From: Thioalkalivibrio paradoxus ARh 1
Lineage (GTDB): Bacteria; Pseudomonadota; Gammaproteobacteria; Ectothiorhodospirales; Ectothiorhodospiraceae
Length of the DNA: 64,000 nucleotides
NCBI RefSeq assembly: GCF_000227685.2
Contig: NZ_CP007029.1
Location: forward strand, 462,047-526,046
Direction: 5' to 3'
The notes under the pieces were generated by a model. The model saw nothing but the letters and a program-made list of their open reading frames with translations, was not told the origin of the DNA and made no database searches. Each line of letters starts with the position of its first letter. Position 1 is the first letter of the stretch. This document shows positions 34,960 through 44,275 of this stretch, piece after piece. The translations under genes were made by a program, and so were the position numbers.

Positions 34960-36255
34960 TCAATCGGGCCGCAGCTGCGGGCTGAGCAGCGCGAGCGTCC
35001 GCTCGGTTGCGCCCCGGTGGATGCCGACCGTCTCCTGCGCGTGACGCGCCAGCTCGCGGGCAGGTTCGCGGTCGACCAGCAGCCCGTTCAGGGCCGCAAA
35101 CAGCGCGTCGGCGTCGGCCACCTGCAGCACGGCCCCGGCCTCGACCAGCAGCGCGACCATGTCGGCGAAATTGCGGGTATCCGGACCCAGGATGACCGGG
35201 CAACCGGCCGCGATTGGCTCCAGCGGGTTCTGGCCGCCGTGATCGACCAGACTGCCCCCGACGAAGGCGGCGTCGCCGAGCGCATAGAGCGCCGCGAGTT
35301 CGCCCAGCGTATCGAGCACGATCACGTCCGCGGCCGTGCCCGAGGGGTCCATTTGCGAACGGGCGACCGCGCTCAGCCCGGCCTCCTTCACCTCGGCGAC
35401 GATGGACTCCGCGCGGGCCGGGTGCCGGGGCGCCAGCAACAGCTGGATCAGACTGTGTGGGTAGCGTTCGCAGAGGCGGTGGTGGATCTCGATCAGTCGG
35501 GTTTCCTCGCCGGGATGCGTGGAGCCTGCGACCCACAGGCGTTCCCCGAGGAAATGGCTCCGGACCAGGTCGGTCCGGGCGCTGCCCGGTGCCGCGTCGA
35601 ACTTCAGATTGCCGGCCACTTCGACCCGCGTCGCCCCCAGCGCCCGGAAGTGTGCGGCATCCGCAGGGCTCTGCGCCGCGACCCAGTCCAGTCCCGCGAG
35701 CAGCGGCCCGTACAGCGCGCGGAAACGACGGTAGGTATCGCGCAGCCGGGGGCTCAGGCGGGCATTCGCCAGCATCGCGGGCAGGCCCGACCGGCGGCAC
35801 TCCCAGAGCAGATTGGGCCACAGCTCGGTCTCGATCAGCACCAGCGCGCGGGGGCGCAGCTGCCGGATGAACCGGCGCACCAGCAGCGGAGAATCCAGCG
35901 GCAGGTAGCGAACGTCGACGGGCAGCCCGCCCGCCTGCAGGCGTCCCCCCTCGGCGCGGCCCGCCGGGGTGACCGTGGTCAGCTGGATGCGTAGATCGGG
36001 GTGTTGCTGCACCAGCGCCTCGATCAGGGTGCCGGCGACCCGCATCTCGCCCAGCGAGACCGCGTGGATCCAGAAGTCCGGGGCCGGCGCCGGGGCGGGT
36101 CCGCGGCACAGGCGCTCGCCGATATGTTGGCCGTAGGCGGGCTCGCGCCGCGCGCGCCAGAGGAAGTGCAGCAGCGCCGCCGGAATCAGCAGGTGGATCA
36201 CGACGTTGTAGCCCTGCCTCGCCAGATGGAACAGCAGGCGTCGCGCGAGGTTCAT
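34960..36255 (-). CDS. waaA: Kdo transferase
   Basis: 431 residues from ATG 36255. Membrane anchor at the N-terminus (FHLARQGYNVVIHLLIPAALLHFL), then WIHAVSLGEMRVAGTLIEAL, ALVLIETELWPNLLWECRRSGLPAMLANARLS and GGSLVDHGGQNPLEPIAAGCPVILGPDTRNF, all WaaA/KdtA signatures. It adds Kdo to lipid IVA. One Kdo and a KdkA kinase (40623) are a plausible pairing here. Followed upstream (minus strand) by gmhB. Confidence 0.93.
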   Translation of the reverse strand: MNLARRLLFHLARQGYNVVIHLLIPAALLHFLWRARREPAYGQHIGERLCRGPAPAPAPDFWIHAVSLGEMRVAGTLIEALVQQHPDLRIQLTTVTPAGRAEGGRLQAGGLPVDVRYLPLDSPLLVRRFIRQLRPRALVLIETELWPNLLWECRRSGLPAMLANARLSPRLRDTYRRFRALYGPLLAGLDWVAAQSPADAAHFRALGATRVEVAGNLKFDAAPGSARTDLVRSHFLGERLWVAGSTHPGEETRLIEIHHRLCERYPHSLIQLLLAPRHPARAESIVAEVKEAGLSAVARSQMDPSGTAADVIVLDTLGELAALYALGDAAFVGGSLVDHGGQNPLEPIAAGCPVILGPDTRNFADMVALLVEAGAVLQVADADALFAALNGLLVDREPARELARHAQETVGIHRGATERTLALLSPQLRPD

Positions 36256-36322
36256 CGCGGGTTCCTTCGGTGCCAGCTGCGGTTTCGCGACCGAGGCTGT
36301 TCGATTGGCGTTCCGGAAGCGG

Positions 36323-36868
36323 TCATGCACTGTCCGCCGCCGACCCGTCGTGGTTGCGCAGCACGGCCTGCACGATTCCCTGCCAGTCGCGGCAGGTGAA
36401 ATCGGCCTGCGTACTGCCCGTCCCGGCCGGGTCGAGCAGGATGGTGCGGCAGCCCGCGCGCCGGCCGGCGTCGATATCCGAGGCCTTGTCGCCGATCATG
36501 AAGCTCTGCGCGGGGTCGACGCCGAGCCGGCCCGCGGAGTGACGGATCATCAGCGGCGAGGGCTTGCGGCAGTCACAGCGGTCCTCCGGGGCATGCAGAC
36601 AGTACTCGGCATCGTCGATGCACACGCCTCGGGCCGCAAGCAGGTCGAGCAGCCGTCGGTGCACGGCCTGGACCGCCGTCGCGTCGAAATAGCCCCGGCC
36701 CACACCGGACTGGTTGCTGATGATCGACAGCCGATACCCGGCGTCGCGCAGTGTTGCCAGGCCCTCGGCAGCGCCCGGCAGCAGCTCCACCTGCTCCGGC
36801 CGACTGGGGTAGCCGACGTCCACCATCAGGGTTCCGTCCCGATCCAGAAACAGCGCGCGGGCAGTCAT
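36323..36868 (-). CDS. gmhB: D-glycero-D-manno-heptose-1,7-bisphosphate phosphatase
   Basis: 181 residues from ATG 36868. HAD motif I ALFLDRDGTLMVDVGYPSRPEQ, motif II SIISNQSGVGRGYF, zinc-binding CLHAPEDRCDCRKPSP, and MIGDKASDIDAG. It removes the C7 phosphate in ADP-heptose synthesis. The start overlaps gmhA by 4 bases. The zinc loop holds three Cys plus a His, as usual. Confidence 0.93.
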   Translation of the reverse strand: MTARALFLDRDGTLMVDVGYPSRPEQVELLPGAAEGLATLRDAGYRLSIISNQSGVGRGYFDATAVQAVHRRLLDLLAARGVCIDDAEYCLHAPEDRCDCRKPSPLMIRHSAGRLGVDPAQSFMIGDKASDIDAGRRAGCRTILLDPAGTGSTQADFTCRDWQGIVQAVLRNHDGSAADSA

Positions 36869-37479
36869 GCGGGCGGGTTCCCGTTGCCGGCCTCCTCGGG
36901 GATGCGGCCCTGCGCGACCGCCTCGTCGACCCCCTGGCAAAGCAGGTGGCCGATGGCGATATGGCTCTCCTGGATGCGCGCGGTATCGCTGGAAGGTACA
37001 CGCAGGCAGAAGTGGGCCCGGTCGACGAGCCGGCCGCCGCCCTCGCCGGTCATCGCGATCGTGATCAGCCCGTTCCCGCGGGCCGCCTCGATCGCCTTCA
37101 GCACGTTTGGCGAGTTGCCGCTGGTGCTCAGACCCACCGCGACGTCGCCGGGGCGTCCCAGGCCTTGGATCTGGCGCAGGAAGATCTCGTCGAAGCCGTA
37201 GTCGTTGCCGACGCTGGTCAGGATCGAGGTGTCCGTGGTCAGGGCCAGCGCCGGCAGCGGGCGGCGTTCGCGGATGAACCGGCCGACGAGTTCTGCGGCC
37301 AGATGCTGGGCGTCGGCGGCACTTCCGCCGTTACCGAAAAAGAACAGCTTGTTGCCCCGCGCCAGAGCCGCGATCACCGTGTCGATGACCTCGAGGATTG
37401 CGCCGGCCTGCTCGTCCGCAAGCCGCATCTTGATCCGCGCGCTTTCGCGCAACACGTCGCTGAGGGTCTCGGGGGTCAT
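36865..37479 (-). CDS. gmhA: Sedoheptulose-7-phosphate isomerase
   Basis: 204 residues. SIS domain with KLFFFGNGGSAADAQHLAAELVGRF, LTTDTSILTSVGNDYGFDEIF and VGLSTSGNSPNVLKAIE, all GmhA landmarks. First step of ADP-heptose synthesis for the LPS core. The GTC-ATG context at 37479 is preferred over the longer frame. Transcribed with gmhB and waaA on the minus strand. Confidence 0.9.
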   Translation of the reverse strand: MTPETLSDVLRESARIKMRLADEQAGAILEVIDTVIAALARGNKLFFFGNGGSAADAQHLAAELVGRFIRERRPLPALALTTDTSILTSVGNDYGFDEIFLRQIQGLGRPGDVAVGLSTSGNSPNVLKAIEAARGNGLITIAMTGEGGGRLVDRAHFCLRVPSSDTARIQESHIAIGHLLCQGVDEAVAQGRIPEEAGNGNPPA

Positions 37480-37589
37480 GGGCGCGCTGTCCAGGCTGAA
37501 TGCTCTAGCGTACCAAGGGCGCGCGCGCAATCGCCACCGATGGCGTTGGCCCACAGCGGCGCTGCCGGGGCAACGCCAGGGAAAGCGTT

Positions 37590-37660
37590 CTGTATACTTT
37601 CTCCTGATTGTTACGCAGGCTCCGCAAATCGGAACGAGCCGTCTTCGAAAGCACCGTCAG
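37590..37660 (+). repeat. 71-bp direct repeat, left copy
   Basis: Begins CTGTATACTTTCTCCTGAT, ends GAAAGCACCGTCAG. About 67 of 71 bases match 37774-37844. Together they flank composite repeat copy J. Confidence 0.9.
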
Positions 37661-37773
37661 ACCGTAGGGCGGAAGAGCGCAGCGTCATCCGCCACACGGC
37701 GTTCGCAGTGCCCAGGCGCCCGCGGCATCCTGGGCGCCGGATGGCGGCCTTCGGCCTTTTCCGCCCTACGCCT
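37661..37773 (+). repeat. Composite palindromic repeat, copy J (short form)
   Basis: 113 bp. It is the palindromic core only, from ACCGTAGGGCGGAAGAGCG to CCGCCCTACGCCT. It lacks GTTAGCGTGAAAG and the TTCATCATC tail. One arm has a deletion (GCGCCGGATGGCGGCCTT). It lies between the 71-bp direct repeats and ends at the same CTCT point as copy G. Confidence 0.85.
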
Positions 37774-37844
37774 CTGTATACTTTCTCCTGATGGTTGCGC
37801 AGGCTCGGCAAATCGGAACGAGCCGTCTTCGAAAGCACGGTCAG
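37774..37844 (+). repeat. 71-bp direct repeat, right copy
   Basis: Right copy of the 71-bp segment, with four substitutions. The sequence 37845-38116 that follows up to hldE is gene-free and of mixed composition; a GATAAT at 38061-38066 could be the hldE -10 box. Confidence 0.88.
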
Positions 37845-38116
37845 TGCGACGAGCGTAGCCTTTGGCCGCGAGCGTAGCGTGGCCGGAGGTGGCGATCCAA
37901 AACGGCGTCGGCCTTCCCGAAGCCGCTCCGATTCCTCGCTGCGCTCGCCCTGCGGGCCAGTCTGTGCCTGCTCAACGCGCTGCGCGCTTTGGCGTGCCGC
38001 GCTACGCTTGCAAGGACGACTGAAGCCAGCCGGTGGCGCGCTCGCTGCGGCGGTTTTTGGGATAATGAAGCACTTTCTTGCTTCGGTACGCCCATTCATT
38101 GCATGGCTTGGTGTTT

Positions 38117-39565
38117 ATGAAGATCACCCTCCCTGATTTCGACGACATCCGAATCCTGGTAGCCGGGGATCTGATGCTGGATCGGTACTGGCACGGGGCC
38201 ACCGCCCGGATCTCGCCCGAGGCGCCGGTGCCGGTGGTGCATGTGCGCGATATCGAGCAGCGCCCCGGCGGCGCCGGCAACGTCGCGCTGAACCTGGCCG
38301 CGTTGGGTGCATCGCCGGCGCTGATCGGGGTGATCGGCGACGACGAATCCGGCGCCGAACTCGAACACCGGCTCGCGAACGCCGGGATCCGCTGCCATCT
38401 GCACCGTCAGGCGGATGCCGCCACGGTGACCAAGCTGCGCGTGATCAGCCGCCACCAGCAGCTGATTCGGCTCGATTTCGAGGACGGTTTTCAGGGACTG
38501 CAGGCCCGTGACTTGCTGCCGCTGTACCGCCCTCTGCTTGCGGAAGCAGCCGTGGTGGTGCTGTCCGACTACGGGAAGGGCGCGTTGCGGGCGCCACATG
38601 TGCTGATCGAGGCAGCACGGCAGGCGGGCCTGCCGGTGCTGGTCGATCCCAAGGGGCGCGACTTCACGATCTACCGCGGCGCCACGCTGATCACGCCCAA
38701 CCTTGCGGAGTTCGAGGCGGTGGTGGGGCGCTGTGCCGACACCGCGGAGATCGTTCGGCGCGCCGAGGCGCTGATCGCGGATTGCGGGATCGACGCGCTG
38801 CTGATCACCCGAGGCGAGGATGGCATGAGCCTGGTGCATCCGGGCGATCCGCCGGTACACCTGCCGGCGCGCGCGCGCGAGGTGTACGACGTGACCGGCG
38901 CCGGGGACACGGTGATCGCGACGTTGGCCGCCGGCCTGGCCGCGGGCCTGGAATTCGCGCAGGCGACCGCGCTGGCCAATCTGGCTGCCGGGATCGTGGT
39001 CGGCAAGCTCGGCACCGCGACCGCGACCGTCGCGGAACTGCGCCGGGTGCTGCGCGAGCAGGACGATGCCAGCCACGGCGCGGTCAACGAGGGAGAACTG
39101 CTCGCCGCGGTGGCCGATGCGCGCGCGCACGGCGAGCGCATCGTGATGACCAACGGCTGCTTCGACTTGCTGCACGCCGGCCACGTGGGCTATCTGGAGC
39201 AGGCGCGGGCGCGCGGCGACCGGCTGGTCGTGGCGGTGAACGACGACGATTCGGTCCGGCGCCTGAAGGGGGAGGGCCGCCCGGTGAACGCGCTGGCCCA
39301 GCGCATGGCGGTGCTCGCGGGGCTGGCCTCGGTGGACTGGGTCGTTCCGTTCTCCGAGGATACACCGGCCCGGCTGATCGGCCGGGTGTTGCCGGACGTG
39401 CTGGTGAAGGGAGGCGACTACCGTCCGGAGCAGATCGCCGGCCACGACGCGGTGGTCGCCAATGGCGGCTCGGTCGAGATCCTGGACTTCCTCGACGGCT
39501 GTTCCACCACCGCGATGATCGAGCGCATGCTCGCCGGCAGCCGCAGGCCGCTGTCGGCGGGTTGA
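38117..39565 (+). CDS. hldE: Bifunctional heptose kinase/adenylyltransferase
   Basis: 482 residues from ATG 38117. N-terminal ribokinase-like domain (to about 320): RPGGAGNVALNLAALGASPAL, VVVLSDYGKGAL, VYDVTGAGDTVIATLAAG. C-terminal nucleotidyltransferase (about 345-482): MTNGCFDLLHAGHVGYLEQARARGD, VLVKGGDYRPEQI. It makes ADP-heptose from heptose-7-phosphate together with GmhB. Full-length fusion. hldD follows. Confidence 0.95.
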   Translation: MKITLPDFDDIRILVAGDLMLDRYWHGATARISPEAPVPVVHVRDIEQRPGGAGNVALNLAALGASPALIGVIGDDESGAELEHRLANAGIRCHLHRQADAATVTKLRVISRHQQLIRLDFEDGFQGLQARDLLPLYRPLLAEAAVVVLSDYGKGALRAPHVLIEAARQAGLPVLVDPKGRDFTIYRGATLITPNLAEFEAVVGRCADTAEIVRRAEALIADCGIDALLITRGEDGMSLVHPGDPPVHLPARAREVYDVTGAGDTVIATLAAGLAAGLEFAQATALANLAAGIVVGKLGTATATVAELRRVLREQDDASHGAVNEGELLAAVADARAHGERIVMTNGCFDLLHAGHVGYLEQARARGDRLVVAVNDDDSVRRLKGEGRPVNALAQRMAVLAGLASVDWVVPFSEDTPARLIGRVLPDVLVKGGDYRPEQIAGHDAVVANGGSVEILDFLDGCSTTAMIERMLAGSRRPLSAG

Positions 39566-39632
39566 ACCGAATCCAGACTGAATCCAGACCGGGGCCGCGT
39601 GCGCCCGGCACGAACCGAGGAGTCGCAATCTG

Positions 39633-40601
39633 ATGATCATCGTCACCGGCGGGGCAGGTTTCATCGGCAGCAACCTGGTCCATGAACTGAACCTGCGAGG
39701 CCAGACCGACATCGTCGTCGTGGATGACCTGACCCGCGGCGAAAAGGCGCTGAACCTGGCCGACTGCACGATCGCGGACTACCTCGACAAGGAAGACTTC
39801 GCCGACCGCGTTGCGCAGCACTCGGTGCTGGATCGCGCCGAGGCGGTGTTCCATCTCGGTGCCTGCTCGGCGACCACCGAATGGGATGGCCGCTACATGA
39901 TGCGCAACAATTTCGAGTACACGCGCGTGCTGTTCCATGCCTGCCAGGATCTGCGCATTCCGTTCATCTATGCGTCGTCGGCGTCGGTCTACGGCGGTGG
40001 GCGGGTGTTCGCCGAGGATCCCGCGAACGAACGGCCGCTGAACGTCTACGGCTATTCCAAGCTGCTGTTCGACCAGTACCTGCGCCGGCACATGCACGAG
40101 CTTGCCGCCCCGGTCGTGGGCTTGCGCTATTTCAACGTGTATGGCCCCCGCGAGCAGCACAAGGGGTCGATGGCCAGCGTCGCGCACCACTTCCAGAACC
40201 AACTGGCAGGCACCGGACGCGTACGTCTGTTCGAGGGCTGCGACGGCTATGCCGACGGCGAGCAGCAGCGGGATTTCGTCGACGTGCAGGACTGCGTGAA
40301 CGTGAAGCTCTGGCTGCTCGAGCACCCCGAGGTCAGCGGGATCTTCAACCTCGGAACCGGCCGCGCCCGCAGCTTCAACGATATGGCGCGCGCGGTCATC
40401 GGCGCCTGGGGTTCCGGCGAGATCGAATACATCCCGTTTCCCGATCACCTGAAGGGGCGTTACCAGAGCTACACTCAGGCCGATCTGAGCGCGCTGCGCG
40501 CGGCCGGCTGTGATCTCGAGTTCCGGGATGTCGAGGCGGGCGCGGCGCGCTATGTGGCCGACACCCGCGCGCGGCAGGGAGCGGCGGTGCCGGCGCAGTA
40601 G
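39633..40601 (+). CDS. hldD: ADP-L-glycero-D-manno-heptose 6-epimerase
   Basis: 322 residues. Rossmann [19 protein letters not shown], then [11 protein letters not shown], the [13 protein letters not shown] Tyr/Lys pair, and [27 protein letters not shown], the HldD signature. It converts the D,D-heptose to the L,D form used in the core. 67 bases after hldE, with kdkA 22 bases later. Confidence 0.95.
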   Translation: MIIVTGGAGFIGSNLVHELNLRGQTDIVVVDDLTRGEKALNLADCTIADYLDKEDFADRVAQHSVLDRAEAVFHLGACSATTEWDGRYMMRNNFEYTRVLFHACQDLRIPFIYASSASVYGGGRVFAEDPANERPLNVYGYSKLLFDQYLRRHMHELAAPVVGLRYFNVYGPREQHKGSMASVAHHFQNQLAGTGRVRLFEGCDGYADGEQQRDFVDVQDCVNVKLWLLEHPEVSGIFNLGTGRARSFNDMARAVIGAWGSGEIEYIPFPDHLKGRYQSYTQADLSALRAAGCDLEFRDVEAGAARYVADTRARQGAAVPAQ

Positions 40602-40622
40602 ACGGCGCGGCACCCGATTGCG

Positions 40623-41384
40623 ATGGAATGGCGGATGCAGCAGTCCGGAGCCGGCTACCTGATTCACGACGCCGCGCTGGATCGCCCCCCGGAACCCTGG
40701 ATGTTCGACCCCGCGGCCCTGGTGGAGCAGGGGTGGGTCTCGGCCCGCGGGGCAATGGGTCGCGGGCAGGTGCTGTTCTTCGATCCGCCGATCCCGGGGA
40801 ATGACGGGCAGTGGGTGCTGCGCCATTACCTGCGCGGCGGCTCGGTGGCGCGCGTGCTCGGTGACCGGTATCTCTGGACCGGGCTGCGCCGGAGCCGGCC
40901 GTGGCGCGAGTTCCTGCTGACCGCGGAAATGCGCGACCGGGGGCTGCCGGTTCCGCGGCCGGTAGCGGCCCGCCTCCTGCGCGCGGGGGCGTATTACCGC
41001 GCAGACCTGATTACCCATCGGATTCCGGACGCCGGCCCGCTGGATTCCCGGTTGCGCGCGGCGCCTGTCAGCGCATCGATCTGGCATCGGGTCGGCGCCT
41101 GTATCCGCCAGTTCCACGATGCCGGCTACTGTCACGCGGACCTGAACAGCCGCAATATCCTGCTCGACGTCTGCGGCCGGGTCTGGCTGCTCGACTGGGA
41201 TCGAGGGCGCCAGCGGGTGCCCGGTGCCTGGCGCGAGGGCAACCTGGCGCGGCTGCGCAGGGATCTGGAGAAACGCCTGCGCCTGCTCGACCGCTGGCAC
41301 TACTGTGAACGGGATTTCGCGGTACTGCTCGCGGGCTACCGGGATCCGGGCGGCACACCGCCGGCCGATGCGCCGGGTGGGTGA
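40623..41384 (+). CDS. kdkA: 3-deoxy-D-manno-octulosonic acid kinase
   Basis: 253 residues. Protein-kinase-like fold: LRHYLRGGSVARVLGDRYLW, catalytic loop HDAGYCHADLNSRNILLD (H-DLN), and LLDWDRGRQRVPG. KdkA phosphorylates Kdo at O-4 in bacteria with single-Kdo LPS such as Haemophilus. It fits the neighbouring waaA and heptose genes. The 3' end overlaps the next gene by 17 bases. Confidence 0.85.
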   Translation: MEWRMQQSGAGYLIHDAALDRPPEPWMFDPAALVEQGWVSARGAMGRGQVLFFDPPIPGNDGQWVLRHYLRGGSVARVLGDRYLWTGLRRSRPWREFLLTAEMRDRGLPVPRPVAARLLRAGAYYRADLITHRIPDAGPLDSRLRAAPVSASIWHRVGACIRQFHDAGYCHADLNSRNILLDVCGRVWLLDWDRGRQRVPGAWREGNLARLRRDLEKRLRLLDRWHYCERDFAVLLAGYRDPGGTPPADAPGG

Positions 41385-42435
41385 CGCGGCCGGCGCCGGC
41401 GCGCCCTCCAGTCTGTGTATCGTCCGGTTATCCGCGATCGGCGACACCACGCACGTGCTGCCGATCCTGCGCACCGTGCAGTGGCACTGGCCGCATACCG
41501 CGATCACCTGGGTGGTGGGCCGCACCGAGGCCGGACTGGTCGGCGACATCCCCGGCGTTACCTTCCGGGTGCTGGATAAGCGCGAGGGCATTCGCCGCTG
41601 CCGGGCACAACTGCGCACCGAGGAGGCCGGGCGCGTGCACGACGCGATTCTGCAGATGCAGGCGTCGCTGCGCGCCAGCCTGATCGCGACCGGCCTGCGC
41701 GGGCGTAGGCGCATCGGTTTCGACCGCGCCCGCGCAGTGAACGGTCAGTGGTTGTTCACTTCGGAGCGCATCGCCGCGCGACCATGCGAGCACGTGCTGG
41801 ACGGATTCTTCGGTTTTCTGGAACGGGCCGGGCTGGCCGCGCGGGAGCTCGCCTGGGAGATTCCGTTGCCGAGCGACGCGCGGGCCTTCGCAGCGCGCGT
41901 CCTTCCCGAAGACCGTCCGTTGCTGGCGATCAGCGCCTGTTCCAGCCAGCGGCTGCGCAACTACCGGGACTGGCCCGCGCAACGCTATATCGCGGTGGCC
42001 GACCATGCCGCCGCGCGCGGTTTCCGCGTGGTGCTGACCGGCGGACCGTCGGCGCGCGAGCGCGCGTATGCGGACGCGATCGTGGCCGGAGCCCGCGAGC
42101 GCCCCGTGGACCTGGTCGGGCAGACCAGTCTGAAACAGCTGGCGGCAGTGCTGGCGCGCTGCGCAGGCCTGGTCGGGCCCGACTCCGGGCCAGTACATGT
42201 CGCCAGCGCGCTCGATGTGCCGGTCATCGGCCTGTATGCCACGTCGAACCCGGCGCGCACCGGACCCTACCGCCACCGAGAGTTCGTGGTCGATCGCTAT
42301 CCCGACGCGGTGCGCCGGTTCCTCGGCCGCGAGCCCGACACGCTGCGTTGGGGCACGCGTGTCCGGCATCCGGAGGCGATGGAGTTGATCACGGTCGCCG
42401 ACGTCTGCGAGCGGATCGACCGACTCGCGGTCTGA
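41368..42435 (+). CDS. GT9 heptosyltransferase (WaaC-like)
   Basis: 355 residues from ATG 41368. CIVRLSAIGDTTHVLPILRTVQWHWP is the GT9 N-terminus. RIGFDRARAVNGQWLF, CEHVLDGFFGFLERAG and GQTSLKQLAAVLARCAGLVGPDSGPVHVASALDVPVIGLYA are the ADP-heptose-binding C-domain. It most likely adds the first or a further heptose to Kdo. It ends 6 bases before a 10-bp minisatellite. Confidence 0.85.
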   Translation: MRRVGDAAGAGAPSSLCIVRLSAIGDTTHVLPILRTVQWHWPHTAITWVVGRTEAGLVGDIPGVTFRVLDKREGIRRCRAQLRTEEAGRVHDAILQMQASLRASLIATGLRGRRRIGFDRARAVNGQWLFTSERIAARPCEHVLDGFFGFLERAGLAARELAWEIPLPSDARAFAARVLPEDRPLLAISACSSQRLRNYRDWPAQRYIAVADHAAARGFRVVLTGGPSARERAYADAIVAGARERPVDLVGQTSLKQLAAVLARCAGLVGPDSGPVHVASALDVPVIGLYATSNPARTGPYRHREFVVDRYPDAVRRFLGREPDTLRWGTRVRHPEAMELITVADVCERIDRLAV

Positions 42436-42441
42436 TCCGCT

Positions 42442-42547
42442 CAGCCCCTGGCAGCCCCTGGCAGCCCCTGGCAGCCCCTGGCAGCCCCTGGCAGCCCCTG
42501 GCAGCCCCTGGCAGCCCCTGGCAGCCCCTGGCAGCCCCTGGCAGCCC
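42442..42547 (+). repeat. 10-bp minisatellite, 10.6 perfect copies
   Basis: CAGCCCCTGG repeated ten times without error (42442-42541) plus six bases. It occupies the gap between two convergent heptosyltransferase genes. One period is close to one turn of the helix. Copy number is expected to vary between strains. Confidence 0.97.
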
Positions 42548-42562
42548 AAGTCAGACCGGCTG

Positions 42563-43585
42563 CTAGGTTTTGTCGAGCAGCGCGATCACGCGTTCGGGTG
42601 CCAGCTGGCGCAGGCAGTTCAGATGCTCGAGCGGGCATTCGCGCCGGAAACAGGGGCTGCAGTCGAGGCCGAGGGTGAGAATCCTTGCCTTGGCATTCAG
42701 CGGTGGCGTGTAGTTCGGGTCCGACGATCCGTATAGCGCGATCAGCGGCACGTCCACGGCGGCCGCGACATGCATCAGCCCGGAATCGTTGCTGACGACG
42801 GCGCGGGCCAGCGACAGCAGGTCGACTGCCTGGGCCAGCGCGGTGCGTCCGGCGAGGTCGAATGCCCCGGGAGCGGTTGCCGCGATCGCCGCGGTTGCCG
42901 TGCGGTCGCGGTCCGAGCCCAGCAGCCAGACCTGCCAGCCGCGCGCCAGACGGTCGCGGGCGACGCGGGCGAAGTGTTCCTCGGGCCAGCGCTTGGCCGG
43001 GCCATACTCGGCACCTGGGCACAGCGCGAGCACTGGCGCGGCCTCGGCGTTCAGGCCCAGCGCGGTGGCTGTCCCGGCGGCAGTCGCCGGGTGGATCCGC
43101 AGCCGCGGCTCGGGAAGCTGTGCCGGCAGGGCGGCATCGGGTGCCAGGCCGAGGTTCACGAAACGGTCGACGGTGCGGTAGAGACGCTTTCGGTCCAGCG
43201 GCCGGATGTCGTTCAGCAGCCCGTAGCGGAACTCTCCCCGGTAGCCCGTGCGGCGCGGGATACCCGCGGCGAACACCGGCAGCGCCGCCTTCGCCGAACG
43301 TGGCAGCACGATCGCCTGGGCGTAGCCCTCGGCCCGAAGGCGGCGGCCGAGTTGCCACCGCCTGCGCAGCGCGAGTTCGCCGTGCGCCACGGGCAACGCG
43401 ATGCCGCGACGCACCTCCGGCATGCGCTCGAGGATCGGCAGGCTCCACGGCGGCGCGATGACGTCGATCGGGGCGTTCGGCCGGCTGCGGTTCAACGTGA
43501 TGAACAGGCTTTGGGCCATGATCATGTCGCCCACCCAGGCAGGGCCTACCACCAGCAGCGGATGATGCGCTGCGCCTGCGCTCAT
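42563..43585 (-). CDS. waaF: LPS heptosyltransferase II
   Basis: 340 residues from ATG 43585. LLVVGPAWVGDMIMAQSLFITLN, then KAALPVFAAGIPRRTGYRGEFRYGLLND, CPGAEYGPAKRWPEEHFARVA and SNDSGLMHVAAAVDVPLIALYGSSDP are WaaF landmarks. It adds the second heptose. The C-terminal CSPCFRRECPLEHLNCL cysteine cluster is typical. The upstream frame to 43867 is not credible. Confidence 0.92.
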   Translation of the reverse strand: MSAGAAHHPLLVVGPAWVGDMIMAQSLFITLNRSRPNAPIDVIAPPWSLPILERMPEVRRGIALPVAHGELALRRRWQLGRRLRAEGYAQAIVLPRSAKAALPVFAAGIPRRTGYRGEFRYGLLNDIRPLDRKRLYRTVDRFVNLGLAPDAALPAQLPEPRLRIHPATAAGTATALGLNAEAAPVLALCPGAEYGPAKRWPEEHFARVARDRLARGWQVWLLGSDRDRTATAAIAATAPGAFDLAGRTALAQAVDLLSLARAVVSNDSGLMHVAAAVDVPLIALYGSSDPNYTPPLNAKARILTLGLDCSPCFRRECPLEHLNCLRQLAPERVIALLDKT

Positions 43586-43641
43586 GCGGGATGCCTGCAC
43601 AGGATGGAAGTGCTGTGTCTGGTTCGTTCCATGCGACAAGG

Positions 43642-44205
43642 TCAGGCTGGTTGCCACTCCATCCGGTTTCCGTAATGCAGGGTCGTGCCGCATTGGGAAC
43701 AGGAATACCGGTAGCCTCGCCGGGTCACCAGATAATGCCGGCGCGGGCCGAGCCGGTGCATGCGGCATCCGCATTGATACAGATAAACCCGGCTGCGCCG
43801 GCCGCTGAGCGGGGTGCGATGTGTGACCTCCGGTGCAAAGCCCAATTGTGCCATGATGGACCGCCACTCCGGCCCGTGGGGACGCGGTCGCGCGGGGGCA
43901 AGGCGGCGGTAGACCAGCGAGTGGGCGACTTCGTGTGCGATGGTGGCGGGAAAGTGCGAATCCCAGTCGCGCAGGAAGGCCTCCGGGTTGAAACGCAAGG
44001 TTTCAATCCCGTCGCGCAAGCGCCATTGTCCGGCAGACCGGCCACGCAGGTCGAACCGGATCGCCGGTATCGGCAGCGCCGCCATGCGGTAGTAAAACTG
44101 ACCGGCCGCTTCGCGGATCGCGGCTTCTTGTGTTGCAGTCAGGCGGTGGTGCACGGAAACGTTCGGCCTCCCTACGGGATTATTGTTTATTCGTGAGATT
44201 TCCAT
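43642..44205 (-). CDS. sprT: SprT-family metalloprotein
   Basis: 187 residues from ATG 44205. HEVAH zinc site (H91, E92, H95) in FPATIAHEVAHSLVYRRL, HGPEWRSIMAQLGFAPEVTHRT, and a C-terminal zinc ribbon YQCGCRMHRL...SCSQCGTTL. This is the SprT/Spartan-like family; bacterial SprT function is not settled. It is divergent from the next gene across an AT-rich 70-base spacer. Confidence 0.88.
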   Translation of the reverse strand: MEISRINNNPVGRPNVSVHHRLTATQEAAIREAAGQFYYRMAALPIPAIRFDLRGRSAGQWRLRDGIETLRFNPEAFLRDWDSHFPATIAHEVAHSLVYRRLAPARPRPHGPEWRSIMAQLGFAPEVTHRTPLSGRRSRVYLYQCGCRMHRLGPRRHYLVTRRGYRYSCSQCGTTLHYGNRMEWQPA

Positions 44206-44275
44206 TAATTTGAATGGAACAAAAGCTGTTGCCCAAGAGTCTCGACCATAGCAATTGAACGAAAGAGGAAATTTG

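Noticed and set aside
37845-38116. Open frames in the region upstream of hldE
   Set aside because: Low-complexity translations on both strands and no recognisable domain.
42441-42548. Peptide repeat frames (LPGAARGCQG type) across the 10-bp minisatellite
   Set aside because: A consequence of the tandem repeat; no start or family.
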